Assembly: GCF_025370935.1 (NCBI RefSeq)
Contig: NC_133473.1
Span: 18,481,431-18,545,430 of the forward strand
Direction: 5' to 3'
DNA length: 64,000 nt
From: Choristoneura fumiferana
Lineage: Eukaryota > Arthropoda > Insecta > Lepidoptera > Tortricidae
How positions within the stretch are numbered: position 1 is the stretch's first letter; each line of letters begins with the position of its first letter. This document shows, in pieces, positions 50,201 through 53,206 of the stretch. Position numbers and translations under genes: made by a program. Under the pieces are notes generated by a model. It was not told where the DNA came from. It did no database searches and saw nothing but the letters and a program-made list of their open reading frames with translations.

Positions 50201-53200
50201 GTCTCCCAAAGGGCCGGCAACGCACCTGTGATAACCCTCGTGTTGCGGCTATCCACGGGCGGCGGTGATTGCTTCCCATCAGGCGACCCGCAGTCTCATT
50301 TTCCCCCTCTTATTTGAAAAAAAATAATCCTGAACTCGCAAAAAATCCTATCAATCCCACTCATATTATAAATGCGAAAGTGGATGGATGGAAAATTGCA
50401 TAGTTTCCGCAGGATAATGTAAACTAACTCTACGCGGACGGAGTCGTGGGTAACGGCTAGTTATTAATAAATGTGATCTTGTTGGCAGACTTTAATTGCG
50501 CACGAGACGTCGAACGGCCGCCAGAACCGCCACCCTACGGCGCCGTGGTTTCTCCACCAGTAGGGTCCTCGCGGAGTGCGCACAGCCTGCATCAAGACTT
50601 GCGGTGCAACACGCCGCATACGCCCAACACGCCCGCTTCCGATGCTCAGGTAATCTAAAATCTGCTTCTACGAAATTCGAAAATCGAAGTTCGTGTCGTT
50701 CAGTCCCTCCGACGCTTGTACTATTTAGTACGAGAGCGAGAGGGACGGTACGATACGAACTTCGATTTTCGAACTTTCCAGACGGAGCGTTTCGCGCGCG
50801 AGGCACTCGCAAGTAGACACTCGCGCGTTCCCAAGGTACTATACTAGAGCTACATATATACCCCGTCCAGATGCTCTCGCAATCGAGAGAATCTCACTCA
50901 AGTCTTTGTTGCGTACGTGAAAACTGGCACTGGTTTTTATATCTACAATTTTTTTTTTCGGAGAAGCAGCAGCTATAAATTACAGAATAAGCGTATTTTA
51001 TAGTTACAATAATGTCACAGTGTTTTAGTCTCTCTTGTAGTTATTAATTTCATGATTTAAATTCTGGTTTTGTTCCACGTAACAAAACCCGAATTTAAAT
51101 CATGGAATTACAAATGTCAAATCAACGATGTTGTATTGTATTGTATTACTCTTTATTGTACATAAAACACGTGAAATTAACAGATAATACAAAGTACAAA
51201 GGCGAACATATCCCTTATAGGGATCTCTTCCAGTTTATCTTTGAACGATGGACAGGATATCAAAAACAAGACAATGTTATTTTTTAGGATTCCCACGGGA
51301 ATTATAGCGATATCTTGGAATTTTAATACAATTGCTAGGTCTAATGGATACGTGTGCAAAGCTGCGCTGAAAGCTTGAAATGTATACCTAATTAAATATT
51401 AGTAGTATTATACACACAAATATCACGCCTGTATTCCCAAATGGGGTAGGCATATTGATTATTTATTATTTTTTAAATAAGACAACTCTGACGTAGTCAG
51501 AAGTGATAAGAAACGATTGAAAGAGATTCATCTTGTAAGGGATTAGTAATATGACTATAAGCATTTACTTATGAGCGATCCTACGAGCACGTCGCTAATT
51601 TTAGCTTTTGATACTACCTCAAACTTTAAGGGCAGTTAGTAAATTTCAAATATTAATTACGCTCTGGTATTTAATGCTAAATTAACAATTGGGTTTGATA
51701 TCGGTTCACAGCACTTAAATCTTCGTCTGGTTACAGGTTGAGTATCAAAAATACATGCTGTATAACGATTTACTTGTACGATCGCAACCGCACTTTATTG
51801 TGTTCTTTATTGAGTCGCTATTTATTTATTCAAATGAGAATCTTCTGCACTATAATGTTTTCTGTGCATTCAATTTTTATATTACATTAGTTTCGCCATG
51901 TCTGTCTGTCCGACCGCGGCTTTGCTCAGGAAATATCAATGCTAGAAAGCTGTAATTTTGCACGGATATATATGTAAACTATGCCGACAAAATGGTACAA
52001 TAAAATCTTAAAAAAAAATCCATAGACGTAAAGTGGGGGTGATTTTTTTTCTCATCCAACCCTATTGTGTAAGGTATCTTTGGATAGGTCTTTTAAAACC
52101 ATTACGGGTTTGCTAAGATGATTTTTCGATTCAGTGATTTATTTGCGAAATATTCAACTAAAGTGCAAATTTTCATTAAAATCGAGCCCCCCCCTCTAAA
52201 ATCTAAAAAGGTGGGTGAAAAATTTTTAAAAAATTCAGGATGGTAGTAAGTATATCAAACTTCAACAAGGAAACAAGGAAAACTAAAACGGTTAAATTTT
52301 CTTGAGAATTATTAGTAGTCTAAGAGTAAATAGCAGCCTAAGGTATAAAATATACCTAAACTTGGAATATTCCGTACAAAATACGAAATCCTTAGAAAAA
52401 TATTACTATTTTTTTCGTATGTCTACGGAACCCTATTTCAGGCGTGTCCGACACGCTCTTGGCCGTTTTTTTTAACAACGTACCTTACGCTACGTTTTGT
52501 TCATCCACCCAAAAGTTAAAATAAAACACTCGTGATCTTATAAGATAAATATTTAAGAAGATATTTTAGAATGTAGCCGTTACACGTGTAATATCATCTT
52601 AATTAATTAATCACACATCATATTCATAATGTTCAATCACCGACATTAGAACGTCGATCCAATTCAATCGGTCGGTAATGACGGCACGGGCGCCAGATCA
52701 TTCTATTAATAACATTTCCCTAATACCTACCCAATAATTGACCTACAGCTGATCATCTTGCGGATTTAATTAATCTTCGAGCTTAGGATTAAGTAGCTGT
52801 ATTTATCTTGATAAAGGCAGCGTAGGTATAGCTGAAGCTTGGTTGAATAAAAACTGTTTCCGAGTAGTATATTGGCCATGACAGTTTGGTGATAGAAATG
52901 GAAAAGCCAATTTTGCTATTTAAAATAACACATTTGAACTTTCATTAAATTTAGTATCATAACTTAAAACTTACGAAATAAACTAATGCATCAGCATCTT
53001 GTTTATCTAGAAACATTCCAAAACGGTCGCTTTTATTTCAAATCTGACTGAGATTATAATCAAAACAATTTTTTTTTTGTCCACAGAGCATTGGAAATTT
53101 AGCAGACGATCGTCGCAGCGTAACAAGCGGCACTCTGTCAAGGCGGAGAGAGGTCGTCACTACGAGGACGCCCCTTCTTGCCAACACGCGAGAGAGCTGT

Positions 53201-53206
53201 GTCTAG
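11041..53206 (+). CDS. Sidestep-family Ig-superfamily transmembrane receptor, 5'-partial gene (14 coding exons)
   Basis: Joined coding exons are 11041-11237, 19058-19168, 20675-20881, 24698-24852, 25206-25350, 26657-26787, 29664-29823, 35103-35254, 36566-36782, 38837-39052, 39526-39666, 49390-49494, 50489-50649 and 53087-53206. All introns are GT-AG and all phases agree, giving 738 residues and a TAG stop. The product has a partial Ig1, Ig2-Ig5 with the C-W-YxC pattern, an FN3-like domain (about 468-563), a transmembrane segment (about 577-599) with an RRRHHR stop-transfer run, and a 133-residue tail. The Ig1 motif RCRVDF followed by SPTRN is what I know as a hallmark of the Sidestep family, which binds Beaten-path proteins in fly axon guidance and synapse formation. 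The start codon, signal peptide and first half of Ig1 are missing from the window. I cannot say which Sidestep paralogue this is. The gene structure is read directly; the function is inferred. Confidence 0.92.
11485..11830 (+). repeat. Repeat E copy
   Basis: Starts around GAATCAGGCGTTACTTTGCG and contains TTGCTCACCCGCGACCTTA, ACACTGTAAGAACACACAC and GACACGTTTCGAACTCAACC. Related copies are at 18452-18810, 29849-30262, 40796-40893 (minus) and 63888-64000. The order of segments is the same but some copies are rearranged. Confidence 0.65.
13406..13622 (+). repeat. Repeat C copy
   Basis: Shares AAAGTCAAAATATCT, TTCAATTTAGGCT, CCTCTGTTGAGAAG and AACAGATTTACAATATTATT in order with 20421-20632. Non-coding dispersed repeat. 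Confidence 0.7.
14533..14732 (+). repeat. Repeat A, near-complete copy
   Basis: Begins ATTATAAATGCGAAAGTTTT and ends GTCGCGGGCAACAGCCAGTA, with the middle words GATGAAATTTGGTA and GAAAGGACATAAGATAG. Other copies: 17250-17500 (minus), 19670-19875 and 50360-50460 (plus), with partial ones at 15520-15600, 15890-15985 and 63500-63580. Confidence 0.7.
14800..15015 (+). repeat. LINE 3'-tail fragment (CR1-like by resemblance)
   Basis: Contains GGTTGGCAACGCATCTGCAA, GATCTCATACTATCAGGAGA and TCGTTTGCCATACAGTCGAA, ending in an A run. The same family is at 16965-17200 (minus), 43775-43955 and 50190-50315. This is the typical 3' end of a lepidopteran LINE. Confidence 0.55.
15622..15884 (-). repeat. SINE-2 copy
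   Basis: On the minus strand it has the head GGCCGGATGGCTAAGTGGTT, ACTACGAAGCTTGAGGTCCT and the family body. More diverged than the 940-1196 copy. Confidence 0.8.
16027..16260. mobile_element. Foldback element
   Basis: CAAAATACCACTAACGGGAC at the left and its near reverse complement ending at 16260 flank about 145 nt that include a CCACCACCACCACCAC run. Half of the same sequence recurs at 11370-11460, so this is a dispersed element. Confidence 0.55.
16965..17200 (-). repeat. LINE 3'-tail fragment
   Basis: Reverse-orientation copy of the 14800-15015 family: TTCGACTGGATGGCAAACGA, GCGTTGCCAACCTAGACGCC and TGCAAGCACCGCTGCTTCAC. Confidence 0.55.
17794..18077 (+). mobile_element. SINE-1, 5'-truncated, with target duplication
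   Basis: Begins near CTCAAGCAGAGG (internal to the tRNA-like head), keeps the B-box-like GGGTTCAAACCCC and the family body (AAGGAAAACATCGTGAGGAA) and ends in GATGATGATGAT. ATACCAAACAT is found at 17783-17793 and again at 18078-18088, an 11-nt target-site duplication as expected from LINE-driven retroposition. Confidence 0.8.
18452..18810 (+). repeat. Repeat E copy
   Basis: AACAGGCGTTACTTTGTCCG, a second GACTTTACTTAATGC block, CACAATACACTTACGCGTTT and ATGCTGCCAGATGTCAGAC match the 11485 copy in order. Confidence 0.6.
19058..19168 (+). CDS. Coding exon 2: first half of Ig2
   Basis: The acceptor is TTTTTTTTCACAG and the donor GTAAAA begins at 19169, phase 1 to phase 1 (residues 66-103). It begins ELPEKPKIFDE, a linker typical after Ig1 in this family, then GPYIEDTSLKLTC with C98 as the first Ig2 cysteine, and ends in VVSGG. 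A perfect donor-like GTAAGT lies inside the exon at 19159-19164, but its use would break the frame. Confidence 0.93.
19371..19526. mobile_element. MITE-like element
   Basis: The left end TATATCCATATATTAAATCC and the right end GGATTTACTATATGGGTGTA are imperfect inverted repeats. The middle contains TCATAATAGAATCC and GACCATTACGATAG. A longer relative (about 292 bp) is at 59963-60254 and shares both ends and CCATAGGTAATGACCAGCAT-type internal sequence. Confidence 0.6.
19670..19875 (+). repeat. Repeat A, well-preserved copy
   Basis: Starts with AAATGTGAAAGTTTGTGAAG, contains GGACATAGGATAGTTTTTAT and CCCGCGGGATAGCGATAAAC, and ends GTCGCGGGCAACAGCTAGTT. Confidence 0.75.
20421..20632 (+). repeat. 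Repeat C copy next to exon 3
   Basis: Second copy of the 13406 repeat, with the same internal order (AAAGTCAAAATATCT, CCTCTGTTGAGAAG, AACAGATTTACAATATTATT). Only about 42 nt separate its end from the exon 3 acceptor. Confidence 0.7.
20675..20881 (+). CDS. Coding exon 3: second half of Ig2
   Basis: The acceptor is TTATTCCACAG and the donor GTAAGT begins at 20882, phase 1 to phase 1 (residues 103-172). VRWWRDDKP supplies the core Trp (W111) and DAVYTC the second cysteine (C151), closing the Ig2 fold opened in exon 2. The end, LRVNVQIQLY, is the G strand leading into Ig3. A repeat C copy ends about 42 nt upstream of the exon and inverted-repeat DNA begins within 60 nt downstream. Confidence 0.95.
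21034..21385. mobile_element. MITE-like element with long (~90-nt) inverted repeats
   Basis: The outer ends CCGGGTGTGGCCTGTA and TACAGGCCACACCCGG are perfect inverted repeats. Homology continues inward through AAATAATTAAAAC, GATCGTACTC and AACATTAGTTCAGC to TTTTAAAAATA. The centre of about 170 nt is non-coding. A further small inverted repeat (GTCGTGTTGTGTTGT and its complement) lies at 20946-21000, between exon 3 and this element. Confidence 0.7.
22511..22553 (+). repeat. SINE-1 3'-end fragment
   Basis: CAGCAGTGGGACGTTATGGG followed by GATGATGATGATGG is the last ~40 bp of SINE-1. Confidence 0.6.
23200..23335 (+). repeat. LINE 3' end with TATTG tail
   Basis: AAGCGATAAGGCCGCCTATT, then CAATAAAGAGTTATTGTATT and a TATTG-repeat tail. 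The opposite-strand copy is at 54965-55112. This is a 3' untranslated end of a non-LTR element. Confidence 0.65.
24232..24270 (+). repeat. TTC microsatellite
   Basis: Runs of TTC repeated about 8 times with small interruptions (TCTTCTTCTTCTTCTTCTTC). Confidence 0.8.
24421..24655. mobile_element. Foldback element ending 42 nt before exon 4
   Basis: Outer ends AATTTAACCGACT and AGTCGGTTAAAAATT are inverted. Inner arms 24455-24506 and 24555-24606 (52 nt each, one mismatch seen, sharing TCTGAAGTCGGTCGGTGCCT) flank a 48-nt loop. The CCTCCTCCTTTTTTTTGAAG stretch is a widespread lepidopteran repeat end. The element could form a strong hairpin in the pre-mRNA just before the exon 4 acceptor. Confidence 0.75.
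24698..24852 (+). CDS. Coding exon 4: first half of Ig3
   Basis: The acceptor is TTTTTGTTCTCAG and the donor GTAAAC begins at 24853, phase 1 to phase 0 (residues 172-223). LRPLLVEIL opens the domain. C196 in AELACRAVG and W209 in TWWLDGKQ are the first Cys and core Trp. A foldback element ends at about 24655, so the acceptor's polypyrimidine tract and branch point lie in, or next to, only about 42 nt of unique sequence. Confidence 0.95.
24853..25205. other. Intron between exons 4 and 5 (353 nt)
   Basis: No recognisable repeat or gene. It is the shortest intron and is probably unique sequence. Confidence 0.85.
25206..25350 (+). CDS. Coding exon 5: second half of Ig3
   Basis: The acceptor is TTGTTTTAG and the donor GTAAGT begins at 25351, phase 0 to phase 1 (residues 224-272). 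HDGRILTCRATH gives C250, the second Ig3 cysteine. N229-E-T is an N-glycosylation sequon. The preceding intron, 353 nt, is the shortest in the gene. Confidence 0.95.
25835..26075 (+). repeat. SINE-2 copy
   Basis: Plus-strand copy: TGACGACCGGATGGCC, GACTACGAAGCTTGAGGTCC, B-box-like GGTTCGATTCCCGG, then the body ending near GGGACTAGAACAATTGG. Confidence 0.85.
26425..26590 (+). repeat. Dispersed repeat with TACAGTCAA end
   Basis: GTGTACAGTCAAACAAATTG, CAGGGTGGAACCCTTTAATA and ATGTCAACATGACATTAGTA recur at 27667-27790 as GCGTACAGTCAAGG, CAGGGTGCAACC and the same ATGTCAACATGACATT block. Likely a MITE family. Confidence 0.55.
26657..26787 (+). CDS. Coding exon 6: first half of Ig4
   Basis: The acceptor is TTTGTTGACAG and the donor GTAAGT begins at 26788, phase 1 to phase 0 (residues 272-315). 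YMPIVVLQLG opens the domain; EEGDDVYFDC gives C299 and KVVWEHN gives W312. The exon stops right after the C strand, at the same place as exons 4 and 8. Confidence 0.95.
27006..27542 (+). repeat. Two tandem repeat B copies
   Basis: Both copies (27006-27235 and 27286-27542) share TTCAAAGTTCAATATCTCAA, the AACGGCTGAA block, GTGCCACAGACAGAC and GCGGTCAAACTTATA, ending in a GGGGGT run. A CAGACACAC-rich stretch is part of the repeat. Further copies: 28400-28615, 59038-59285 (minus) and 61266-61495. Confidence 0.7.
28096..28225 (-). repeat. LINE 3'-end fragment (reverse transcriptase C-terminus)
   Basis: On the minus strand a short frame reads SRVHGGCKPPP and GGLWERLMSNSGRPM, a decayed end of a non-LTR ORF2, then ATGATGATG-like sequence. 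It is the same family as 5255-5350, 38236-38350 and 30846-31262. Confidence 0.65.
28400..28615 (+). repeat. Repeat B copy
   Basis: CTTCAAAGTTCAATATCTCA, then AAGAGCTACGGTGCCACAGA and ACATAGCGGTCAAACTTA. Confidence 0.65.
28697..28895 (+). repeat. SINE-2, diverged copy
   Basis: The head is degraded (ACTGACTACGAAGAGGTTGC, GGGTTCAATCCCCATGACAG); the body TCTTGGATGTTCGTATTTAA and TATCCGTTGTCTAGCACCCA is recognisable. Confidence 0.6.
29664..29823 (+). CDS. Coding exon 7: second half of Ig4
   Basis: The acceptor is TTTCTTTTAG and the donor GTGAGT begins at 29824, phase 0 to phase 1 (residues 316-369). SAGKYVCTASNVEGDG gives C349 with the usual Y-x-C and Asn-x-x-Gly pattern, and VNLQII closes the domain. 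A repeat E copy begins about 25 nt beyond the donor. Confidence 0.95.
29849..30262 (+). repeat. Repeat E copy, rearranged
   Basis: GAATCAGGCGTTATTTGCGG, TCACCCGCGACCTTACGATA, CACACTGTAAGAACACACAC and CACTGACGCGTTTCGAACTC, followed by an internal partial duplication (CATGCAGTTCCTCCACCTCC twice). It starts about 25 nt after the exon 7 donor. Confidence 0.6.
30846..31262 (-). repeat. LINE reverse-transcriptase 3' fragment with nested MITE
   Basis: 30846-30957 (GACGTCTACTGTTGAACAAC, CCGGTTGCCAG) and 31085-31262 (CCAACGCTTCGTCTTCGGGT, CTAACGGTTATCTGTTCTTC) are neighbouring parts of one minus-strand LINE ORF2 C-terminus, separated by about 110 bp of foldback DNA (30973-31080). The frame is decayed. 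Confidence 0.6.
30973..31080. mobile_element. Small foldback inserted in a LINE
   Basis: AAGAACTTGCATACAAGTTG at the left and the near reverse complement (AACTTGCATGGAAGTTCTCG) at the right. It interrupts the LINE fragment around it. Confidence 0.55.
32270..32470 (+). repeat. LINE 3' end with ACAT-repeat tail
   Basis: GGTTAGCTTGAAAAGATCCC, GGGATAAGTTCGCCTTTGTA, CAATAAAGTATTTACATACA, then ACATACATACAT. The same family is at 40970-41090 (plus) and 51130-51245 (minus), with a remnant at 63735-63800. Confidence 0.7.
32892..33167 (+). mobile_element. SINE-1, 5'-truncated copy
   Basis: Starts GGCCTCTCAAGCAGAGG, then GGAAAACATCGTGAGGAAAC and CCAATCCGCATTGGGCTCGT, ending GGGATGATGATG. Confidence 0.75.
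33621..33880 (-). pseudogene. Non-LTR retrotransposon reverse-transcriptase C-terminal remnant
   Basis: The minus-strand frame contains HTTRHLIRHDDFFKIILEG, IEGKRGRGRPRRSYIDQIK and KRMAQRRDVWKILHRQE, the common C-terminal end of LINE ORF2 in insects (the GRGRPRxSY block is diagnostic). The N-terminal part of this open frame comes from the neighbouring foldback, not from the LINE. A 5'-truncated dead copy. Confidence 0.8.
33907..34037. mobile_element. GC-rich foldback element
   Basis: TTTCCACCGG at the left end and CCGGTGGAAA at the right end. GCGAGACGAGAATTGAAATT matches inverted AATTTCAATTCTCGTCTCGC. The centre is a GC palindrome-like CGCCCGCGACGGCTCGCGGC. An obvious target duplication was not found. 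Confidence 0.6.
35103..35254 (+). CDS. Coding exon 8: first half of Ig5
   Basis: The acceptor is CTTTTATACAG and the donor GTGAGT begins at 35255, phase 1 to phase 0 (residues 369-419). YKPVCK contains an extra cysteine (C373), probably paired with C459 in exon 9. EVARVTCEVDAFPPP gives C393 and NFQWTLNN gives W406. N409-N-S is a glycosylation sequon. This exon is clearly more GC-rich than the surrounding introns. Confidence 0.95.
35255..36565. other. Intron between exons 8 and 9 (1.3 kb)
   Basis: Contains the perfect inverted repeat 35353-35523 and an RTE-like dispersed repeat around 36100-36250 (words CATCAAAATCCGTCCAGC-like). The rest is AT-rich without recognisable content. Confidence 0.8.
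35353..35523. repeat. Perfect 67-nt inverted repeat with 37-nt loop
   Basis: Arms 35353-35419 and 35457-35523 match at every position I compared. The left arm runs from AAATGATATTGCAACGGATA to GTTTCGGGCTATTTC. The loop includes CTTCTTCTCAGGAGCACGCG. It starts only 99 nt after the exon 8 donor. Without a visible target duplication I cannot say whether it is a MITE or a local inverted duplication. Confidence 0.85.
36566..36782 (+). CDS. Coding exon 9: second half of Ig5 and start of the FN3-like domain
   Basis: The acceptor is CTTGTCTTCAG and the donor GTAAGT begins at 36783, phase 0 to phase 1 (residues 420-492). EGDYGSLSCRATN gives C446, the second Ig5 cysteine; EPCRY gives the extra C459. 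RPDPPFNCSSLNLT starts the FN3-like part with two sequons (N474-C-S and N479-L-T) and C475; ELRCMAG gives C489, likely a disulfide partner of C475. Confidence 0.94.
36990..37292 (-). mobile_element. SINE-1, full-length copy
   Basis: On the minus strand it starts at AGCCGTGGTGGCCTAGTGGT (A box), has the B-box-like GGGTTCGAACCCC and the family body, and ends TGGGATGATG. This is one of the most complete heads in the window. Confidence 0.85.
38236..38350 (-). repeat. LINE 3'-end fragment
   Basis: ATCATCATCATATCAGCCGT and CATAGACCTCCAGTTGCTTG match the 5255 and 28096 fragments. Confidence 0.6.
38475..38806 (-). mobile_element. SINE-3 copy with inverted-repeat flanks
   Basis: The tRNA-like part on the minus strand is GTGGTGGTGTAGAGGTATAG and CCTGGGTTCGATTCCCAGGG. 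AATACAAACTGAAACA at the left and TGTTTCAGTTTGTATT at the right are inverted repeats around it. The right end adds AACAAATTTGGAGTTGAAGT, also found in the other SINE-3 copies. It ends about 30 nt before exon 10. Confidence 0.65.
38837..39052 (+). CDS. Coding exon 10: rest of the FN3-like domain
   Basis: The acceptor is TTTTTCTCTAG and the donor GTTAGT begins at 39053, phase 1 to phase 1 (residues 492-564). GYDGGLHTIYFVE is the C/C' region of an FN3 fold, LRGLGPGKTVKLIFYANN the F-strand region, and ARGRSEMATLKIYT the G strand. N-A-S in IANASA is a sequon. SINE-3-derived DNA occupies much of the 300 bp just upstream. Confidence 0.94.
39053..39525. other. Intron between exons 10 and 11 (473 nt)
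   Basis: AT-rich, with no recognisable repeat or gene. Confidence 0.85.
39526..39666 (+). CDS. Coding exon 11: juxtamembrane and transmembrane segment
   Basis: The acceptor is TTGTCCAAAACAG and the donor GTAAAT begins at 39667, phase 1 to phase 1 (residues 564-611). A hydrophobic run of about 23 residues begins GWALGIVAG and ends IIALLA (about 577-599). RRRHHR follows directly and sets the C-terminal part in the cytoplasm. This makes the protein a single-pass type I receptor, assuming the unseen N-terminus carries a signal peptide. Confidence 0.95.
39853..40097 (+). mobile_element. MITE with ~38-bp TIRs, copy 1
   Basis: The arms CGTTTGGCAACCTGTTTCAT and ATGAAACAGGTTGCCAAACG face each other across about 130 nt that include three CCTAA units. 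The copy at 48305-48548 is the same sequence in the opposite orientation, including flanks (GGTTTACTAATG at 39853 and its complement at 48548). Confidence 0.75.
40796..40893 (-). repeat. Repeat E fragment
   Basis: On the minus strand it reads GAATCAGGCGTTACC, then ACTTTGCGGAGGTCCATATC and ends near GCGGGTGAGC on the + strand complement. A partial, inverted copy. Confidence 0.55.
40970..41090 (+). repeat. LINE 3' end fragment
   Basis: TTTAGGTTAGCTGAAAGAGA, AGGGATAAGCTTGCTTTTGC and CAATAAAAAGTTTACATACG match 32270-32470. Confidence 0.65.
41798..41970 (-). mobile_element. SINE-3 copy
   Basis: The + strand reads AATACAAACTGAGACATGGA, GCTGGGAATCGAACCCAGGT and TACCACTGGACAGGAG, i.e. a tRNA-like head on the minus strand. 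It has A-box-like GTAGTGCAGGGGTATGGCAC and a B box. Confidence 0.75.
43775..43955 (-). repeat. LINE 3'-tail fragment, diverged
   Basis: GTGAAATACCTCATGTGCCT and CGCCGAAACACAGCGGTACA match the 16965-17200 family. Confidence 0.5.
44213..44524 (+). mobile_element. SINE-1, full-length copy with target duplication
   Basis: Starts TAGCCGTGGTGGCCTAGTGG, has GGGTTCAAACCCCGGCTCGC, the body and a GATGATGATGAT tail. GTAATATTAATT (44201-44212) and GTAATATTCATT (44525-44536) flank it, a 12-nt target duplication with one difference. Confidence 0.88.
44979..45720. mobile_element. TIR element with nested SINE-3
   Basis: CAGTACGCTCGC begins the left end and GCGAGCGTACTG ends the right. A second shared block, AGTAGTTTCGTTCTAATTTA, lies inside on the left with its complement on the right. 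SINE-3 DNA (about 45055-45430) occupies the middle. Internal GGGAGCAGCTATT and its near complement form another inverted pair. Confidence 0.65.
45055..45430 (-). mobile_element. SINE-3, long copy ending in a hairpin
   Basis: Core AATATAAACTGAGACATGGA to CCACCGCTGGACAGGAAT, then the 5' extension with AGCGACATCTACGTTCCGCT and GAGATGTCGCTACTAAGC. The outer end is an inverted repeat: TATGATTGGTTTTTTGGAGT and its complement at 45402-45430, with AACAAATTTGGAGTTGAA between. Confidence 0.7.
46414..46672. mobile_element. PIF/Harbinger-like MITE, 259 bp
   Basis: The ends GGCCTCTTGTACACACACGG and its reverse complement are perfect. The arms extend over about 110 nt with few mismatches (AGTGTTGTATGGATCACTAT and its complement). 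TTA flanks both sides (46411-46413 and 46673-46675), the usual 3-bp duplication of PIF/Harbinger elements. No coding potential. Confidence 0.75.
46752..47007 (-). repeat. SINE-2 copy with small internal duplication
   Basis: On the minus strand it is a standard SINE-2. Within the A-box region GGTCAGGTGACTCTGGCTCT has been added between CCACT and GGCCATCTGG, which would weaken its promoter. Confidence 0.75.
48305..48548 (-). mobile_element. MITE with ~38-bp TIRs, copy 2 (inverted)
   Basis: The reverse orientation of 39853-40097, with the same interior (GGTTAGGTTAGGTTAAT, GTTCCATCGTGTAGAACCC). Confidence 0.75.
49390..49494 (+). CDS. Coding exon 12: cytoplasmic tail, first part
   Basis: The acceptor is TCTTTATTTTCCAG and the donor GTAAAT begins at 49495, phase 1 to phase 1 (residues 611-646). 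It encodes APIQTVKAYIG, then a polar stretch rich in Ser, Asn, Pro and Asp ending VVPLGK. It has no known domain. It is accepted because it joins exons 11 and 13 in frame with good splice sites. The preceding intron (9723 nt) is the longest in the gene. Confidence 0.88.
50190..50315 (+). repeat. LINE 3'-tail fragment
   Basis: GGGCCGGCAACGCACCTGTG, GCGGTGATTGCTTCCCATCA and a terminal A run; related to 14800-15015. Confidence 0.6.
50360..50460 (+). repeat. Repeat A, internally deleted copy
   Basis: ATTATAAATGCGAAAGTGGA, then GGAAAATTGCATAGTTTCCG and ACGGAGTCGTGGGTAACGGC, ending in CTAG. Confidence 0.65.
50489..50649 (+). CDS. Coding exon 13: cytoplasmic tail, proline-rich part
   Basis: The acceptor is TCTTGTTGGCAG, with a weak pyrimidine tract, and the donor GTAATC begins at 50650, phase 1 to phase 0 (residues 646-699). 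RPPEPPPYG holds a PPxY motif (659-662), a possible WW-domain ligand. NTPHTPNTPAS holds three Thr-Pro sites (687, 690, 693), possible proline-directed phosphorylation sites. Mobile-element DNA ends about 28 nt before the exon and starts again about 21 nt after it. Confidence 0.9.
50671..50775. mobile_element. MITE 21 nt after exon 13
   Basis: TTCGAAAATCGAAGTTCGTG at the left and TACGAACTTCGATTTTCGAA at the right are inverted. The inner CAGTCCCTCCGACGCTTGTA and GAGCGAGAGGGACGGTACGA are also partly complementary. Confidence 0.7.
51046..51109. repeat. Near-perfect hairpin
   Basis: AATTTCATGATTTAAATTCT and its near complement (AATTTAAATCATGGAATT) flank a 6-nt loop, with GGTTTTGTT/AACAAAACC pairing at the tip. 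Confidence 0.7.
51130..51245 (-). repeat. LINE 3' end fragment
   Basis: Reverse copy of 32270-32470: CTTTATTGTACATAAAACAC and CAAAGGCGAACATATCCCTT. Confidence 0.65.
51570..51757 (-). mobile_element. TIR element, copy without SINE insertion
   Basis: CTTTTGATACTACCTCAAAC at the left and GAGTATCAAAAATACATGCT at the right are inverted ends. Internal GATATCGGTTCACAGCACTT matches 63175-63200 in reverse. It represents the uninterrupted form of the element at 62846-63511. Confidence 0.6.
51890..52475 (+). repeat. Repeat D, longer copy
   Basis: TTTCGCCATGTCTGTCTGTC, CATTAAAATCGAGCCCCCCC, AGGTGGGTGAAAAATTTT, then CTACGGAACCCTATTTCAGG and CGACACGCTCTTGGCCGTTT at the end. Confidence 0.65.
53087..53206 (+). 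CDS. Coding exon 14: C-terminus with PDZ-ligand-like end, stop codon
   Basis: The acceptor is TTTTTTGTCCACAG; the frame runs to TAG at 53204-53206 (residues 700-738). It encodes SIGNLADDRRSVTSGTL, an arginine-rich stretch, TPLLANTRESCV and stop. The last four residues (735-738, E-S-C-V) fit the class I PDZ ligand pattern Ser/Thr-x-hydrophobic. The C-terminal block is what I recall as the best-conserved part of Sidestep tails; an alignment would confirm this. Confidence 0.92.
   Translation, partial: SIGNLADDRRSVTSGTLSRRREVVTTRTPLLANTRESCV

Larger units (their letters stand above)
49495..50488. other. Intron between exons 12 and 13 (1.0 kb)
   Basis: Contains a LINE-tail fragment (50190-50315) and a repeat A copy (50360-50460) ending 28 nt before exon 13. 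49500-50180 holds nothing I recognise. Confidence 0.8.
50650..53086. other. Intron between exons 13 and 14 (2.4 kb)
   Basis: Contains a MITE (50671-50775), a hairpin (51046-51109), a LINE tail (51130-51245), a TIR-element copy (51570-51757) and repeat D (51890-52475). 52600-52760 is a non-repetitive, GC-richer stretch. I see nothing else recognisable. Confidence 0.85.

Noticed and set aside
50492..50816. Arginine-rich open frames on both strands over exon 13
   Set aside because: Shadows of the GC-rich exon and the adjacent MITE; only the frame joining exons 12 and 14 continues the receptor.
52140..52475. Repeat D copies as conserved enhancers
   Set aside because: Two copies in this window with the decay pattern of a mobile element; no reason to infer regulation.
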